DNA of 42,766 bases from a virus: positions 1 through 42,766 of the IMG/VR virus record IMGVR_UViG_3300007734_000971. One strand, 5' to 3'. Shown here piece by piece: positions 1 through 8,449 of the stretch (the first letter of the stretch is position 1; every line of letters starts with the position of its first letter). The notes beneath the pieces are model-generated. The model was not told where the DNA came from, ran no database searches, and worked only from the letters and a program-made list of their open reading frames with translations. The position numbers were made by a program, and so were the translations under genes.

Positions 1-110
1 CTATTTAATTAAAAATTTAGATGAATTTCAAAATAACTATCATATGTAAATCAATTAATTCATAAAAATAATAGTCTTTGGAATAAAATAGAAACACAAT
101 TGGAAATAAT

Positions 111-1022
111 ATGAATATAAAAATTTCGATACATATATTACCATGGGAAATAGATTCGTTCCACTTATGGTGTATTCAATTAAAAAAATCAAAATATTAT
201 CTACCAGCTGATGTTAATATAGTAGTTGAGCCTGTTCTTAATTTATCAACCTATTACATTGAATGGCCTTTAAGTAAAATACCTAAACATTTTTTTATAG
301 AAAAGTACAATTATATTTGCAAATTATTAGTTGATTATAAATTAAATAAAAAAATATATCAAGGGAGTGAATTATATGGTCATCTTGATGTTCAACGAGA
401 ATCAGTTTCACCTGAAATAGATTATTATATTTTTAGTTGCCCTGATGTTTACTTTGATAAACAACTTTTAGCTTATTACTGTGCTTCAATCAAACATATA
501 AAAAACAAATACTTTGTTCTAACCCCTCAAATACCTAAGATGTGGGATAGCAGTTGGGATATTATAACAAACCCTTTTTATCAACATACTTCATATTCAG
601 ATTGGCAAAAAATAGACATATTTGATATTATAGAAGATCAATCTCAATTATCAGAATCACCAATTGAATTAAAACCGTTACCAACCTCAAAATTTGCTGA
701 ATGGTTTGACTTATATTCTAAAGCATTTTATGAAGAATTAGTTCCAGTAGCACCTACTTGGAATGGATATGGTGGTTGGGATTATTATTCAATGATAGTA
801 GCAGATGAATTTAAGAGACAGGGGGGTGACTATCAACAATATCTACTGTCGGGTCAGACTATTGTTGAATATACAACAGGACCCGCTACAAACGGAATGA
901 GTGACTATTATAAAAAACAGTTGGTTATAAAAGGAGATTTATATGAACAGGGGCAGATGTTCAAAGATAAAGTATTAGAGTATGCTTACCAGAGGATACA
1001 AGAATTTGGAAATTTAAAATAA
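111..1022 (+). CDS. Putative glycosyltransferase-like protein
   Basis: The 303-residue protein looks like a GT-A-fold sugar transferase. A predicted strand leads into a DxY/DxF-like metal-site segment (CPDVYFD, about residues 109-115), and a Gly/Trp/Tyr-rich segment (WNGYGGWDYYSM, about 218-229) precedes a charged helix. There is no signal peptide or membrane segment, so it is probably cytoplasmic. It opens a run of sugar-modifying genes and lies 19 bases before a methyltransferase. The ATG at 111 has only a weak purine-rich leader (ggaaataat), normal for Bacteroidota-type genes. The family call is inference from layout and context; catalysis is not proven, and an unrelated phage protein with similar motifs cannot be excluded. 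Confidence 0.5.
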   Translation: MNIKISIHILPWEIDSFHLWCIQLKKSKYYLPADVNIVVEPVLNLSTYYIEWPLSKIPKHFFIEKYNYICKLLVDYKLNKKIYQGSELYGHLDVQRESVSPEIDYYIFSCPDVYFDKQLLAYYCASIKHIKNKYFVLTPQIPKMWDSSWDIITNPFYQHTSYSDWQKIDIFDIIEDQSQLSESPIELKPLPTSKFAEWFDLYSKAFYEELVPVAPTWNGYGGWDYYSMIVADEFKRQGGDYQQYLLSGQTIVEYTTGPATNGMSDYYKKQLVIKGDLYEQGQMFKDKVLEYAYQRIQEFGNLK

Positions 1023-1041
1023 AAGTTGTATAATATAATCT

Positions 1042-1737
1042 ATGAGGTTATCACTAACAGAAATAGCTAATAAAAGATGGTCTGAGTCGATTGGTCCAAT
1101 TGACAAAGGTACTGAAGCAGGTCCAAGACACGGCTACACCCACTTTTATGATCAGTTGTTTACACCAATCAGAGACAAAGAGCTACTAATATTAGAGATT
1201 GGAGTATCAGGAGGTGGTTCACTAAATCTTTGGTATAACTATTTTCCTAATGCTACTATAATTGGTTTGGATATAAATGATGAAAGTTATCTAAACAATG
1301 ATCGTTGTAAAGTTTATCAATTAGATCAATCTGATGATAACCAATTAGAAAATTTTGTACAACAATGTATCTACAGTGGTTATGAATTTGATATTATAAT
1401 TGATGATGGTTCACATCATATGAGAGATCAACAAAAAACATTGGCTTATTTATTTCCATTATTAAAATCTAAAGGAATTTATATAATTGAAGATTTACAT
1501 ACATCATTAGCAGATGAAGGTTATATTTTATATGGTAAGTCTTTACAAACTACTAGTAATAATTCCACTTTAAGATGGTTACAAAGTTGTTTTGATTACA
1601 GTTCGTTTATGACTGCTAAAGAAAATTTTGATTTAGGTAACAATATTGAAACTATAACTATACATAATAGAATCAATCCATTTCAAGAACCTCAATTTAA
1701 AGGTAGGTCAATAACCTCAGCAATAATTAAGAAATGA
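1042..1737 (+). CDS. Class I SAM-dependent methyltransferase (MycE-like sugar O-methyltransferase family)
   Basis: 231 residues. The SAM-binding glycine motif LEIGVSGGGSLNLW sits near residues 51-64, an acidic strand end (GLDIND) follows, and the segment IIDDGSHHMRDQQ (about 119-131) is typical of the family that includes macrolide and sugar O-methyltransferases such as MycE, where the Asp/His residues bind metal and substrate. It probably methylates a hydroxyl of a glycan or glycan precursor in the cytosol. Neighbours on both sides are sugar-handling genes, and the next ATG lies one base after the stop, so translational coupling is likely. The family call is fairly safe; the substrate is unknown. 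Confidence 0.8.
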   Translation: MRLSLTEIANKRWSESIGPIDKGTEAGPRHGYTHFYDQLFTPIRDKELLILEIGVSGGGSLNLWYNYFPNATIIGLDINDESYLNNDRCKVYQLDQSDDNQLENFVQQCIYSGYEFDIIIDDGSHHMRDQQKTLAYLFPLLKSKGIYIIEDLHTSLADEGYILYGKSLQTTSNNSTLRWLQSCFDYSSFMTAKENFDLGNNIETITIHNRINPFQEPQFKGRSITSAIIKK

Positions 1738-1738
1738 A

Positions 1739-1960
1739 ATGGATGACAAAGAATTAATATTTTATAACCGTTGCCTTGAATTTTTAACCTACTTTAGAGT
1801 TAGTTTTGAAGGTGATACAATTTACTTAACTGATGGTGGAAAATCATGTATAATGAATCCAAACACAGAATGGAAAGAATTTATAGGACATTCAGTGAAT
1901 AGTGTAGCTGAATATGTTGCCAAAAAGATGAATAAACCAACAAAATGGCTATTGGATTAA
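1739..1960 (+). CDS. Small hypothetical protein
   Basis: 73 residues, acidic N-terminus, no clear domain. Alternating hydrophobic segments (VSFEGDTIYLTDGG) suggest a small alpha/beta fold. The ATG lies one base after the stop of the preceding methyltransferase and the gene ends 15 bases before the aminotransferase-like gene, so it is probably part of the same transcript. No function can be assigned. Confidence 0.6.
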   Translation: MDDKELIFYNRCLEFLTYFRVSFEGDTIYLTDGGKSCIMNPNTEWKEFIGHSVNSVAEYVAKKMNKPTKWLLD

Positions 1961-1975
1961 AAATTTATTAAATTT

Positions 1976-2644
1976 ATGAGCAAAGGAGTTTATAGAATTA
2001 CGGAAGAATTTGAGCAGGCGTTAAGTGACTATACAGGAGCACCTTATGTCATCACAATTGATAATGCTTGTAATGCAATATTTTTATCACTCTATTATGA
2101 AAAGAACATATCTAAAACATTAACAGCAGATACAATTACAATACCTGCTAGAACATATCCAGGAGTTCCACCTGAAATTATACGCAATGGTCTTAAAATT
2201 GACTTTTTGGAGCCAACTAAAAAAACACTTAAAGGGCCCTACCAGTTAATCGGTTCAAATGTTTGGGATTCAGCACTTCGTTTTACTCACGATATGTACC
2301 AACCAGGAACCTTTATGTGTATATCAATGACTGGAGGACTCAAAAATTTTAAACTCGGTTCAAAAGGTGGAGCAATATTAACTGATGATGCTGATGCTTA
2401 TGCTTGGTTCAAACGAGCAAGATTTAGTGGCCGCAGGGAAGTTCCATATATGGAAGATAACCTCGATATGTTAGGTTGGAATTACTACCTCAACCCTGAA
2501 TTAGCAGTTAGAGGATTAATTCTAATGACTGGTTTCTATAAAGATGGAAAGCCAATCTCAGTTCCTGATAAAGAGTTACCATATCCAGATTTATCAAAAT
2601 TCAAAATATACACAGATGCAAACAGAGATAATACAAGCCAATAA
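1976..2644 (+). CDS. Shortened DegT/DnrJ/EryC1-type aminotransferase
   Basis: 222 residues resembling the N-terminal, PLP-binding part of sugar aminotransferases of the DegT/DnrJ/EryC1 class, which transfer an amino group from glutamate to a nucleotide-linked keto-sugar. VWDSALRF (D98) matches the Asp that contacts the pyridine nitrogen. SMTGGLKNFKLGSKGG carries the expected Schiff-base lysine (K123). Family members are usually about 350-400 residues, so the C-terminal small domain is mostly missing. The downstream reading frame (2616-2873) does not continue the fold. It is either a genuinely compact enzyme, a domain that pairs with another subunit, or a decayed gene. The context of sugar-modifying genes supports a role in amino-sugar synthesis. 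Confidence 0.7.
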   Translation: MSKGVYRITEEFEQALSDYTGAPYVITIDNACNAIFLSLYYEKNISKTLTADTITIPARTYPGVPPEIIRNGLKIDFLEPTKKTLKGPYQLIGSNVWDSALRFTHDMYQPGTFMCISMTGGLKNFKLGSKGGAILTDDADAYAWFKRARFSGRREVPYMEDNLDMLGWNYYLNPELAVRGLILMTGFYKDGKPISVPDKELPYPDLSKFKIYTDANRDNTSQ

Positions 2645-2873
2645 TATAGACGGCTCAAAATATAGAATACTGGAAATTAGATCAAACTCCCATTCGAAAT
2701 TTATACCTCAAAAAAAAGTGTTATTCCGTTGGATGAATTGGGATAAACTTAATAGATATGGAGGAAATTTTACCTTCAATGATATAAATGGTGCTATAGA
2801 TGTTATTCAAAAAGAAAATGGGGTAAAAATAATCCATAAATTTGAAAGAATTAGATCAACTGGAGAAAGATAA
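2616..2873 (+). CDS. Hypothetical protein overlapping the aminotransferase-like gene
   Basis: 85 residues from the ATG at 2616, overlapping the end of the preceding gene by 29 bases in another frame. A longer version from an ATG at 2544 would overlap about 100 bases and its extra residues look like an out-of-frame shadow, so 2616 is preferred. The protein is basic (KYRILEIRSN, KFIPQKKVLFRW) without a recognisable motif. It could be the remnant of a gene joined to the shortened aminotransferase, but it shows no aminotransferase features. Confidence 0.5.
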   Translation: MQTEIIQANNIDGSKYRILEIRSNSHSKFIPQKKVLFRWMNWDKLNRYGGNFTFNDINGAIDVIQKENGVKIIHKFERIRSTGER

Positions 2874-2911
2874 ATCTATAAACCCCTATAATTTTCAATA
2901 CCTTTTACAAT

Positions 2912-3076
2912 ATGTATAATAAGATGAAAGAACAGCCGACAAAGTCGATTCAAATTGAAGCAGCAATTCATGAACAATTGAGAAAATATTGTGATGACAA
3001 TGGTTTGAAGATGCAACGACTGGTTGAAAAACTTATTATAAATGAAACAACCAAAAAGTCAACAAAACATAACTAA
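2912..3076 (+). CDS. Small ribbon-helix-helix-like protein
   Basis: 54 residues. The core has a short strand (KSIQIEA) then a helix (IHEQLRKYCDDNG) and a second helix (KMQRLVEKLIIN). That is the arrangement of MetJ/Arc/CopG-type ribbon-helix-helix DNA-binding proteins, so it may be a small transcriptional regulator. The last 35 bases overlap the GIY-YIG gene starting at 3042, so its C-terminal tail (residues 44-54) is shared with the endonuclease start and may have been altered when that gene was inserted. A second ATG at 2924 would give a protein four residues shorter. Confidence 0.55.
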   Translation: MYNKMKEQPTKSIQIEAAIHEQLRKYCDDNGLKMQRLVEKLIINETTKKSTKHN

Positions 3077-3779
3077 AATATATTTAGTAACTAATTGTTA
3101 TGGAGATCCTAATAAAGTTTATGTAGGAAAAACAAAAGGTCAAAGAATTTCTAGTCATAAACATACTTTTGGAAAACAAATAGAATATAATTATATAGAT
3201 GAAATAAATTCTTTGAGAAAAGAAGATTATATTCCTTTAGAATGTTATTGGATAGAACAATTTCGCCAATGGGGTTTTGAAGTAGTTAATAAGAATAAAG
3301 GGGGCGGTGGATGTTCATTTCTAACTCAAAAGACTAAAAATAAGATAAGTAAATCTCTAAAGGGTAAACCCAAGCCAAAAGGATGGGGTAAAACAAATAG
3401 TAATAATAAAGAAAGGAGTTTGAAAATATCTAAATCAATGAGCGGAAGAATTCAAAGTGAGGAAGAAAAACAAAACAGAAGACATCCAAAACCTGAAGGA
3501 TTTGGTGAAAAAATTAGAAAATATCAATTAGGTAAACCAAAATCTGAAGAAACAAAGAAGAAATTAAAATTTAAAAGCCAAGAAGGAATAAATAATATTA
3601 AAAAAGCAAATAATAAACCAATAATTCAATATAATTTAGATATGAATCCAATTAAAGAATGGCCTAGTATTAGTGAAGCTCAAAAATGGTTAAATAAAGG
3701 ATATATAACAGGTTGTCTTTTAGGAAGACAAAAACAAGCAGGAGGATTTATTTGGAAATTTAAAAACCAATCTATATGA
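3042..3779 (+). CDS. GIY-YIG homing endonuclease with NUMOD DNA-binding repeats
   Basis: 245 residues. The N-terminal nuclease domain starts with IYLVTN and VYVGKTKGQR (about residues 13-35), corresponding to the GIY and YIG parts with the conserved Arg. WIEQFRQWGFEVVN holds the catalytic-type Glu region. Several NUMOD3-like repeats follow (KISKSLKGKPKPKG, KISKSMSGRI, KPKSEETKKKLK), then a C-terminal NUMOD1-like segment (IIQYNLDMNPIKEWPSISEA to FIWKFKN). Such free-standing nucleases cut intron-less or gene-less alleles and spread by copying. It overlaps a small gene on its left and the WbqC-like gene on its right by four bases, so it looks like an insertion into the glycan cassette. A related gene lies at 34428-35150. 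Confidence 0.85.
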   Translation: MKQPKSQQNITKIYLVTNCYGDPNKVYVGKTKGQRISSHKHTFGKQIEYNYIDEINSLRKEDYIPLECYWIEQFRQWGFEVVNKNKGGGGCSFLTQKTKNKISKSLKGKPKPKGWGKTNSNNKERSLKISKSMSGRIQSEEEKQNRRHPKPEGFGEKIRKYQLGKPKSEETKKKLKFKSQEGINNIKKANNKPIIQYNLDMNPIKEWPSISEAQKWLNKGYITGCLLGRQKQAGGFIWKFKNQSI

Positions 3780-4444
3780 GAATTGGAATTATGCAAGGAT
3801 ATTTCTTTCCATATATAGGCTACTTTCAGCTAATTAATGCAGTAGATATTTATGTAAACTTAGATCATGTTAGCTTTATGAAACGCAGCTACATGACACG
3901 CAACACAATTAAAAATGGAGTAGGAATTAATATCCCAGTTTATGGTGGTAGTCAAAATAAATCTTGCACGCAGGTGAAAGTAAACAACGGAAACAACTAT
4001 CAAATCAACTTTTTAAAAACGATAGACCATTTATATCATAAGCATTCACCTTACTATGAAGAGGTTTTAAATCAATTGATTTTACCGTTTCCTCCTATAA
4101 ATTCGTCTATAAGCCAATTCAACCTAGCATATATAAAACGCATTTGCAACTATTTAGATATTAAAACAACTATTATCGACTCGTCAGTAGGTATGACAAA
4201 TAAAAAGAAGGGTGAAGGGCTAAAGGAGATAGTTTGTAACCTAAATGGGGATTCATATATTAATGCTATTGGGGGTAAAGAATTATATTTCAAGGATGAT
4301 TTTCGATTAGACGGAATTAGATTAAGTTTTATTAAAATGGGAGAAGTGCAGTTTGAAAATCCATATACCTCAATTTTAGATTTACTGTTTACATATCCAA
4401 AAGAGTATATCAAGGAGCAATTAAATAAATACGAATTAATATAA
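3776..4444 (+). CDS. WbqC-like family protein
   Basis: 222 residues matching the WbqC-like family by MQGYFFPYIGYFQLINAVD (residues 6-24), then KRSYMTRN, and in the C-terminal half YINAIGGKELYFKDDFRLDGI. The family is found in O-antigen and capsule gene clusters and is thought to act in modification of glycan-linked amino sugars, though its reaction is not established in general. The ATG overlaps the GIY-YIG stop (ATGA), and its own stop overlaps the next start (TAATG), so it is translationally coupled on both sides. Confidence 0.85.
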   Translation: MRIGIMQGYFFPYIGYFQLINAVDIYVNLDHVSFMKRSYMTRNTIKNGVGINIPVYGGSQNKSCTQVKVNNGNNYQINFLKTIDHLYHKHSPYYEEVLNQLILPFPPINSSISQFNLAYIKRICNYLDIKTTIIDSSVGMTNKKKGEGLKEIVCNLNGDSYINAIGGKELYFKDDFRLDGIRLSFIKMGEVQFENPYTSILDLLFTYPKEYIKEQLNKYELI

Positions 4445-5178
4445 TGGGAATTTTAAATGAAAAATATACTAAAGAAAGAAATGATGTGGATGGGTATGAA
4501 GGTGATAAGAATAATCAATCTTACTTAAAGATTGCTGAACATTATAACAACTGTTTCCAAATTCATGGTGACACTCATTTAGGTGTTGACTGGCCTAACC
4601 ATCAAGACACTCTCAAGCGACATGAAACCATGTACGGAGTTATAAGAGAAAAGGGTATAGGTGGTATTGCAAACAGTAGTATATTAGATTTCGGTTGTGG
4701 AGCAGGTCATTTTTATGAATGGTTACTAGCTAATAAAGATTTCCCACCAATTTACTCAGGGTTAGATATAAATCAATCATTTATCGACTTATGTAACTAT
4801 AAGTTTCCTCAAAATCAATTCTATCGAATGGATATCCTAAATCCAGATATTGAACCTATATCATTAATGTCATTTGAACAGTTGGGTAAATTTGATTATA
4901 TAATTGCAGATGGAGTATTCACTGAAAAAAGGGAATTAACTTGGAATCAAATGTTTTATGATTTTTTTACACCAACAATATTCAAATTGTGGACTAAGGT
5001 GAATAAAGGGTTAGCATTTAATGTAATGTCTACTAATATTTCTAAAGATAGAACCAATTTATTTGCTGTTAGCTTAGATCAAATCCAACAACTTTGTAAG
5101 GATGTATTATTTTGTGATTTTGTTATTAAAGCTGACTACTTACCTTACGAATATACTGTTTACTGCTATAAAAAATAG
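4444..5178 (+). CDS. Class I SAM-dependent methyltransferase
   Basis: 244 residues. The glycine-rich SAM motif ILDFGCGAGHFYEWL lies at about residues 79-93, followed by an acidic strand end (YSGLDIN) and a post-motif region (FDYIIADGVF). The N-terminal 60 residues include HQDTLKRHETMYGVIRE, a lid-like helical region. The 3' part lacks features that would name the substrate. Its start overlaps the WbqC stop, placing it in the glycan cassette, so a sugar or lipid-linked glycan acceptor is plausible. Confidence 0.8.
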   Translation: MGILNEKYTKERNDVDGYEGDKNNQSYLKIAEHYNNCFQIHGDTHLGVDWPNHQDTLKRHETMYGVIREKGIGGIANSSILDFGCGAGHFYEWLLANKDFPPIYSGLDINQSFIDLCNYKFPQNQFYRMDILNPDIEPISLMSFEQLGKFDYIIADGVFTEKRELTWNQMFYDFFTPTIFKLWTKVNKGLAFNVMSTNISKDRTNLFAVSLDQIQQLCKDVLFCDFVIKADYLPYEYTVYCYKK

Positions 5179-5180
5179 TT

Positions 5181-5321
5181 ATGATTAGAAAAATTTTATG
5201 TTTTATTGGAATACATAATTATATTTGGAAAGAAACTGGAAGATTTTGGCCTAGAAGTAAAGTTGAACACAAAGAATTTAGATGTCATTATTGTAATAAA
5301 TTTTGTGAAATTAATTGGTAA
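5181..5321 (+). CDS. Very small zinc-ribbon-like protein
   Basis: 46 residues. The N-terminus (MIRKILCFIGIHNY) followed by a Cys-containing tail (CHYCNKFC) resembles tiny phage and prophage proteins of the DUF1660 type, in which Cys residues near both ends may bind one zinc ion. The stop TAA shares its last base with the ATG of the dioxygenase at 5321, so the pair is probably translated together. The family link is tentative. Confidence 0.5.
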   Translation: MIRKILCFIGIHNYIWKETGRFWPRSKVEHKEFRCHYCNKFCEINW

Positions 5322-6202
5322 TGAATTATAAAGAGGCTTGTTACTTAATTTGGGGTTCTGTTCCAATTGATAAAGAATGGGCAATTAAAACTAACATTTA
5401 TAAAGAATTTATGAGATCAGATCACATAGACCAAATCCAAAAAAACGGCTACTGCATAATACCTCAAGTATATGATAAAACAGAGGTAGCATATTTACTA
5501 CTTTTAGTTAAAAAATATTATGAGGAAACTAAAGATAAAATATCACAGGAGACACCATATTTAAATCTCAATTCACCCAACTTATATAATCTTCAGAATA
5601 AAGATATCAACTTTATTCACTCGTTGTTTAAGTCTAAAAAAGTTGAGCAAATTCTAATCCATTTTCTAAACGACAAATGGTATAAAGCAATCCCCCAAGA
5701 CCAACCAAACTATATACTAAGACATTTTGGAGCCCGTTCATCTAATACAGCATTACCATTGCATATCGACAGCTTTATACCCTACAAAGGGGATGAAGTG
5801 TTGGCTATGCAAGTGGCTATAATGTTAGAAAATAGTACTATTAAAAATGGTTGCACAACAGTTGTACCTGAATCACATCAATCAGGAAAATATGCTAAAA
5901 ATCCTCCAGGATGGTATAATAAATTTCAACCAATCGAGGTTGAAGCTAAAGCAGGAGATATTCTCATATGGGATAGTAGGCTTTGGCATGGTACAACAGA
6001 AAATAAAACAAAAGGAACTCGTTGGGCTATGATTGCAACATTTACTCGCTGGTTTATTAAGCAAATGTTCGACATACCAACAGCATTACCACCTGAAATA
6101 AAAGAACAATTAACTCCAAAACAAAAATCAATTTTAGGATTCAATTCTATTCCGTATATTACTGAATATGAAGGTATTGAAATAAAAAAAGGATATGAGT
6201 AA
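5321..6202 (+). CDS. Phytanoyl-CoA dioxygenase (PhyH)-family Fe(II)/2-oxoglutarate oxygenase
   Basis: 293 residues from the ATG at 5321; a TTG six bases upstream (5315) is open in the same frame but the ATG is preferred because it overlaps the preceding stop. The iron triad of the PhyH family is visible: LPLHIDSF (H148, D150) and WHGTTENKTKGTRWA with distal H223, then R234 for 2-oxoglutarate. VVPESHQSGKY (about 181-191) is the usual PhyH loop. It would hydroxylate or otherwise oxidise a small molecule or sugar-linked substrate. The protein is longer than the second PhyH copy at 8436-9197. Both sit in the glycan cassette. Confidence 0.85.
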   Translation: MNYKEACYLIWGSVPIDKEWAIKTNIYKEFMRSDHIDQIQKNGYCIIPQVYDKTEVAYLLLLVKKYYEETKDKISQETPYLNLNSPNLYNLQNKDINFIHSLFKSKKVEQILIHFLNDKWYKAIPQDQPNYILRHFGARSSNTALPLHIDSFIPYKGDEVLAMQVAIMLENSTIKNGCTTVVPESHQSGKYAKNPPGWYNKFQPIEVEAKAGDILIWDSRLWHGTTENKTKGTRWAMIATFTRWFIKQMFDIPTALPPEIKEQLTPKQKSILGFNSIPYITEYEGIEIKKGYE

Positions 6203-6854
6203 ATTAGCTCCAAGTATAAATTTTCCAACAAACAGAGTAATTATTTTCGGTATAAATGATTTAGCTGAATTAGCTACATATTATTTAAGGAATGATTCTC
6301 GATATCAAGTTATAGGTTATACAACAACTAAAGAATATAGGCCTAAAGAAAATATGTTTCAATTATTACCTATATGGTCTTGGGAAGATTTAGAAAATTA
6401 TTTTGAACCTGATGAATATTTATTATTTGCTCCATTGGCTGATAATAAGTTGAGGGAAAAAATTTATAATGAAGGTTTAAAAAAGGGATATAAATTCATC
6501 AGCTATATATCATCTAAAGCAACTACATTTAATACGCAAGTTGGTGAAAATTGCTTTATACTTGAAGATAATACAATACAACCATTTACTAAAGTAGGTA
6601 ACAATGTGGTAATGTGGAGTGGTAATCACTTAGGACACCACAGTATAGTTGAAGATAATTGCTTTATTAGTAGCCATGTTGTTATTTCAGGTCATTGCAA
6701 CATTAAAAAGGGAGCATGGTTAGGAGTAAATTCAACTATCAGAGATGGAGTAACAATTGGAGAAAATAGTATAGTAGGAATGGGAAGTGTTGTTACAAAA
6801 TCTATCCCTAATAATGAAACTTGGATTGGTTCACCAGCAAAGAAAAAAGAATAA
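6195..6854 (+). CDS. NeuD/PglD-like left-handed beta-helix acyltransferase
   Basis: 219 residues. The N-terminal 90 residues form a Rossmann-like part (RVIIFGINDLAELATYYL), and the C-terminal half has hexapeptide-repeat sequence (GNNVVMWSGNHLGHHSIVED to GENSIVGMGSVVTKSIPNN, about 133-207) ending in WIGSPAKKK. This is the plan of sugar O- and N-acetyltransferases such as NeuD and PglD. GHHS (about residues 149-152) contains the expected catalytic His. It overlaps the upstream dioxygenase by eight bases. It probably acetylates an amino sugar, which fits the nearby aminotransferase-like gene. Confidence 0.85.
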   Translation: MSKLAPSINFPTNRVIIFGINDLAELATYYLRNDSRYQVIGYTTTKEYRPKENMFQLLPIWSWEDLENYFEPDEYLLFAPLADNKLREKIYNEGLKKGYKFISYISSKATTFNTQVGENCFILEDNTIQPFTKVGNNVVMWSGNHLGHHSIVEDNCFISSHVVISGHCNIKKGAWLGVNSTIRDGVTIGENSIVGMGSVVTKSIPNNETWIGSPAKKKE

Positions 6855-6855
6855 A

Positions 6856-7566
6856 ATGGAAAATACAGAGAAAAAAATTAAAGAAGTAAAAAAATTATTT
6901 ACTTGGCCTAAAGAAAAACCAACAACACCTCCTGATACTCATGGATGGTTTTGTCAGGGTAATGCTCTATTGTTAGATCATTACATACAAGAACTTAAAC
7001 CTGAATTTATTCTTGAATTAGGTAGTTGGACAGGTGCAGGATCTACAAATTTTATTCTAAATAGGGCTCCCAATTCTCATGTTATTTGTGTTGATCATTG
7101 GTCTAAAGATTGGAAAGATCATACAAATGGAGACACTACAGGTCATCCTGAAGTAGATCATGAAACTGGAAAAGTTAAACCAACAGATGAGCATGGAAAT
7201 ATAACTGATTTAAGTCATATTGCTACTTTATGGGAATCCTTCCTACAAAATAATTGGGATCATCAACACCATTTAACTCCAATAAGAGCTAAAACGGAAG
7301 AGGGATTAGAAATTTTAAAAAAATTAGATATCCCAGTAGAATTAATTTATATTGATGCTCACCATCACTATGAAGGAGTAGTACATGACGTAATGAAATG
7401 TGCAGAAATATGGCCTAATGCTGTATTAATAGGAGATGATTGGACTTGGGAATCTGTTAGAGAAGCGGTTCATGATTGTGCTAAAAAATTAGATAAAAGA
7501 ATATATCATCTTGATACTGTTTGGACATTTACTGATGAGTTAGCATTTAGAATACCAACAGCTTAA
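6856..7566 (+). CDS. Class I SAM-dependent methyltransferase (Methyltransf_24-like)
   Basis: 236 residues from the ATG at 6856, placed after the upstream stop at 6854; an in-frame ATG at 6787 would overlap the acetyltransferase and adds out-of-frame-looking residues. SAM motif FILELGSWTGAGSTNFIL (about 51-68), VICVDHW, and LIYIDAHHHYEGVVHDVMKC with LIGDDW mark the family with metal-assisted O-methylation. Two bases separate it from the beta-propeller gene. It is the third methyltransferase of the cassette. Confidence 0.8.
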   Translation: MENTEKKIKEVKKLFTWPKEKPTTPPDTHGWFCQGNALLLDHYIQELKPEFILELGSWTGAGSTNFILNRAPNSHVICVDHWSKDWKDHTNGDTTGHPEVDHETGKVKPTDEHGNITDLSHIATLWESFLQNNWDHQHHLTPIRAKTEEGLEILKKLDIPVELIYIDAHHHYEGVVHDVMKCAEIWPNAVLIGDDWTWESVREAVHDCAKKLDKRIYHLDTVWTFTDELAFRIPTA

Positions 7567-7567
7567 A

Positions 7568-8449
7568 ATGAATTGGATTAAACAAGATAATATATTTAAC
7601 GAACATCATGCTCAACTTCCTGTTGTAGATACATATCCTGCTACTTATAAAATATATTATTCAACTAGAAATGAGAATGGATGTAGTGTTCCGATGTTTA
7701 TTTCTGTTTTTAAACATAATCTTAAACAATGTATCTCTCCTATCGAAATTGATATACCATTAGGTAAACCTGGATCTTTTGATCATTACGGGGTAATGCC
7801 TACTGATATTATAACATTGAATAATAATATAAAGTATCTTTATTATATCGGTTGGTCACTAAGAAAAGATATCCCATATCATAATACATTAGGATTAGCT
7901 GTAAGTAAAGATAATGGAGTTAATTGGGAAAAATATTCAGATGGTCCTATATTTAATTCAAGTATTCTAGAACCTGGTTTTATAGGTACTGCTAAAGTAT
8001 TTAAAACAAACGATGAATGGATTATGTATTATTTATCTTGTAGAGAGTGGATTGATAATAATGGAAAATTAGAGCCTACGTATGATATAAAAATAGCTAT
8101 ATCTAATAATGGTATTGATTGGACACCAACAAATAAAATAGCTATACCTTTAGAAGAGAACGAAGGTGGGATTGCTTCTTTTCAAATGATTGGTAATCAA
8201 GCTTGGTTTTCAGTTAGAGGCAGATTTTCTTATAGAAATAATACTAATGAATCTTATAAAGTAAAATCAGCCACTTTAATTAACAATGAATGGATTAGAA
8301 ATAAAGAAGTAGATTTAGATATATCATCTGAAGGGTGGGACTCAGAAATGGTAGCTTACCCATATATAATAAAAGAAAATGATAAATTAATAATGTTTTA
8401 TAACGGTAATGGTTTCGGCAAAACAGGAATAGGCTATGCTACAAAATAA
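7568..8449 (+). CDS. Five-bladed beta-propeller, glycoside hydrolase-like (GH43/GH32 superfamily)
   Basis: 293 residues with repeated blade signatures: LYYIGWSLRKD then LGLAVSKDNGVNWEKYSDGP, WIMYYLSCREW then IKIAISNNGIDWTP, and KLIMFYNGNGFGKTGIGYAT at the end. The S-x-DG-x-x-W motif is typical of the GH43/GH32/GH130-like propeller superfamily. Possible acidic residues are present (DHYGVMPTD, EPGFIGT, SEGWDSEMVAYP), but a catalytic triad cannot be fixed by eye. No signal peptide is seen, so it is intracellular or virion-bound. Its start follows the preceding stop by one base, and it overlaps the next gene by 14 bases. Confidence 0.7.
   Translation: MNWIKQDNIFNEHHAQLPVVDTYPATYKIYYSTRNENGCSVPMFISVFKHNLKQCISPIEIDIPLGKPGSFDHYGVMPTDIITLNNNIKYLYYIGWSLRKDIPYHNTLGLAVSKDNGVNWEKYSDGPIFNSSILEPGFIGTAKVFKTNDEWIMYYLSCREWIDNNGKLEPTYDIKIAISNNGIDWTPTNKIAIPLEENEGGIASFQMIGNQAWFSVRGRFSYRNNTNESYKVKSATLINNEWIRNKEVDLDISSEGWDSEMVAYPYIIKENDKLIMFYNGNGFGKTGIGYATK

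Noticed and set aside
2544-2873. Frameshifted C-terminal half of the DegT-type aminotransferase
   Set aside because: The overlapping frame has no aminotransferase-like sequence such as the expected C-terminal helices and Arg motif, so it is listed as a separate gene from 2616.
3300-3600. Repeat array in the first GIY-YIG gene as a CRISPR-like repeat
   Set aside because: The repeated pattern is amino-acid level NUMOD3 repetition without identical DNA repeats or regular spacers; no CRISPR array was seen in the window.
5315-5320. TTG start for the first dioxygenase
   Set aside because: An ATG six bases later overlaps the preceding stop (TAATG), the arrangement used repeatedly in this cassette.
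5926-6231. Reverse-strand ORFs opposite the dioxygenase and other genes
   Set aside because: These are shadows of strong + strand genes, lack leaders and show no domain sequence; every supported gene in the window is on the + strand.
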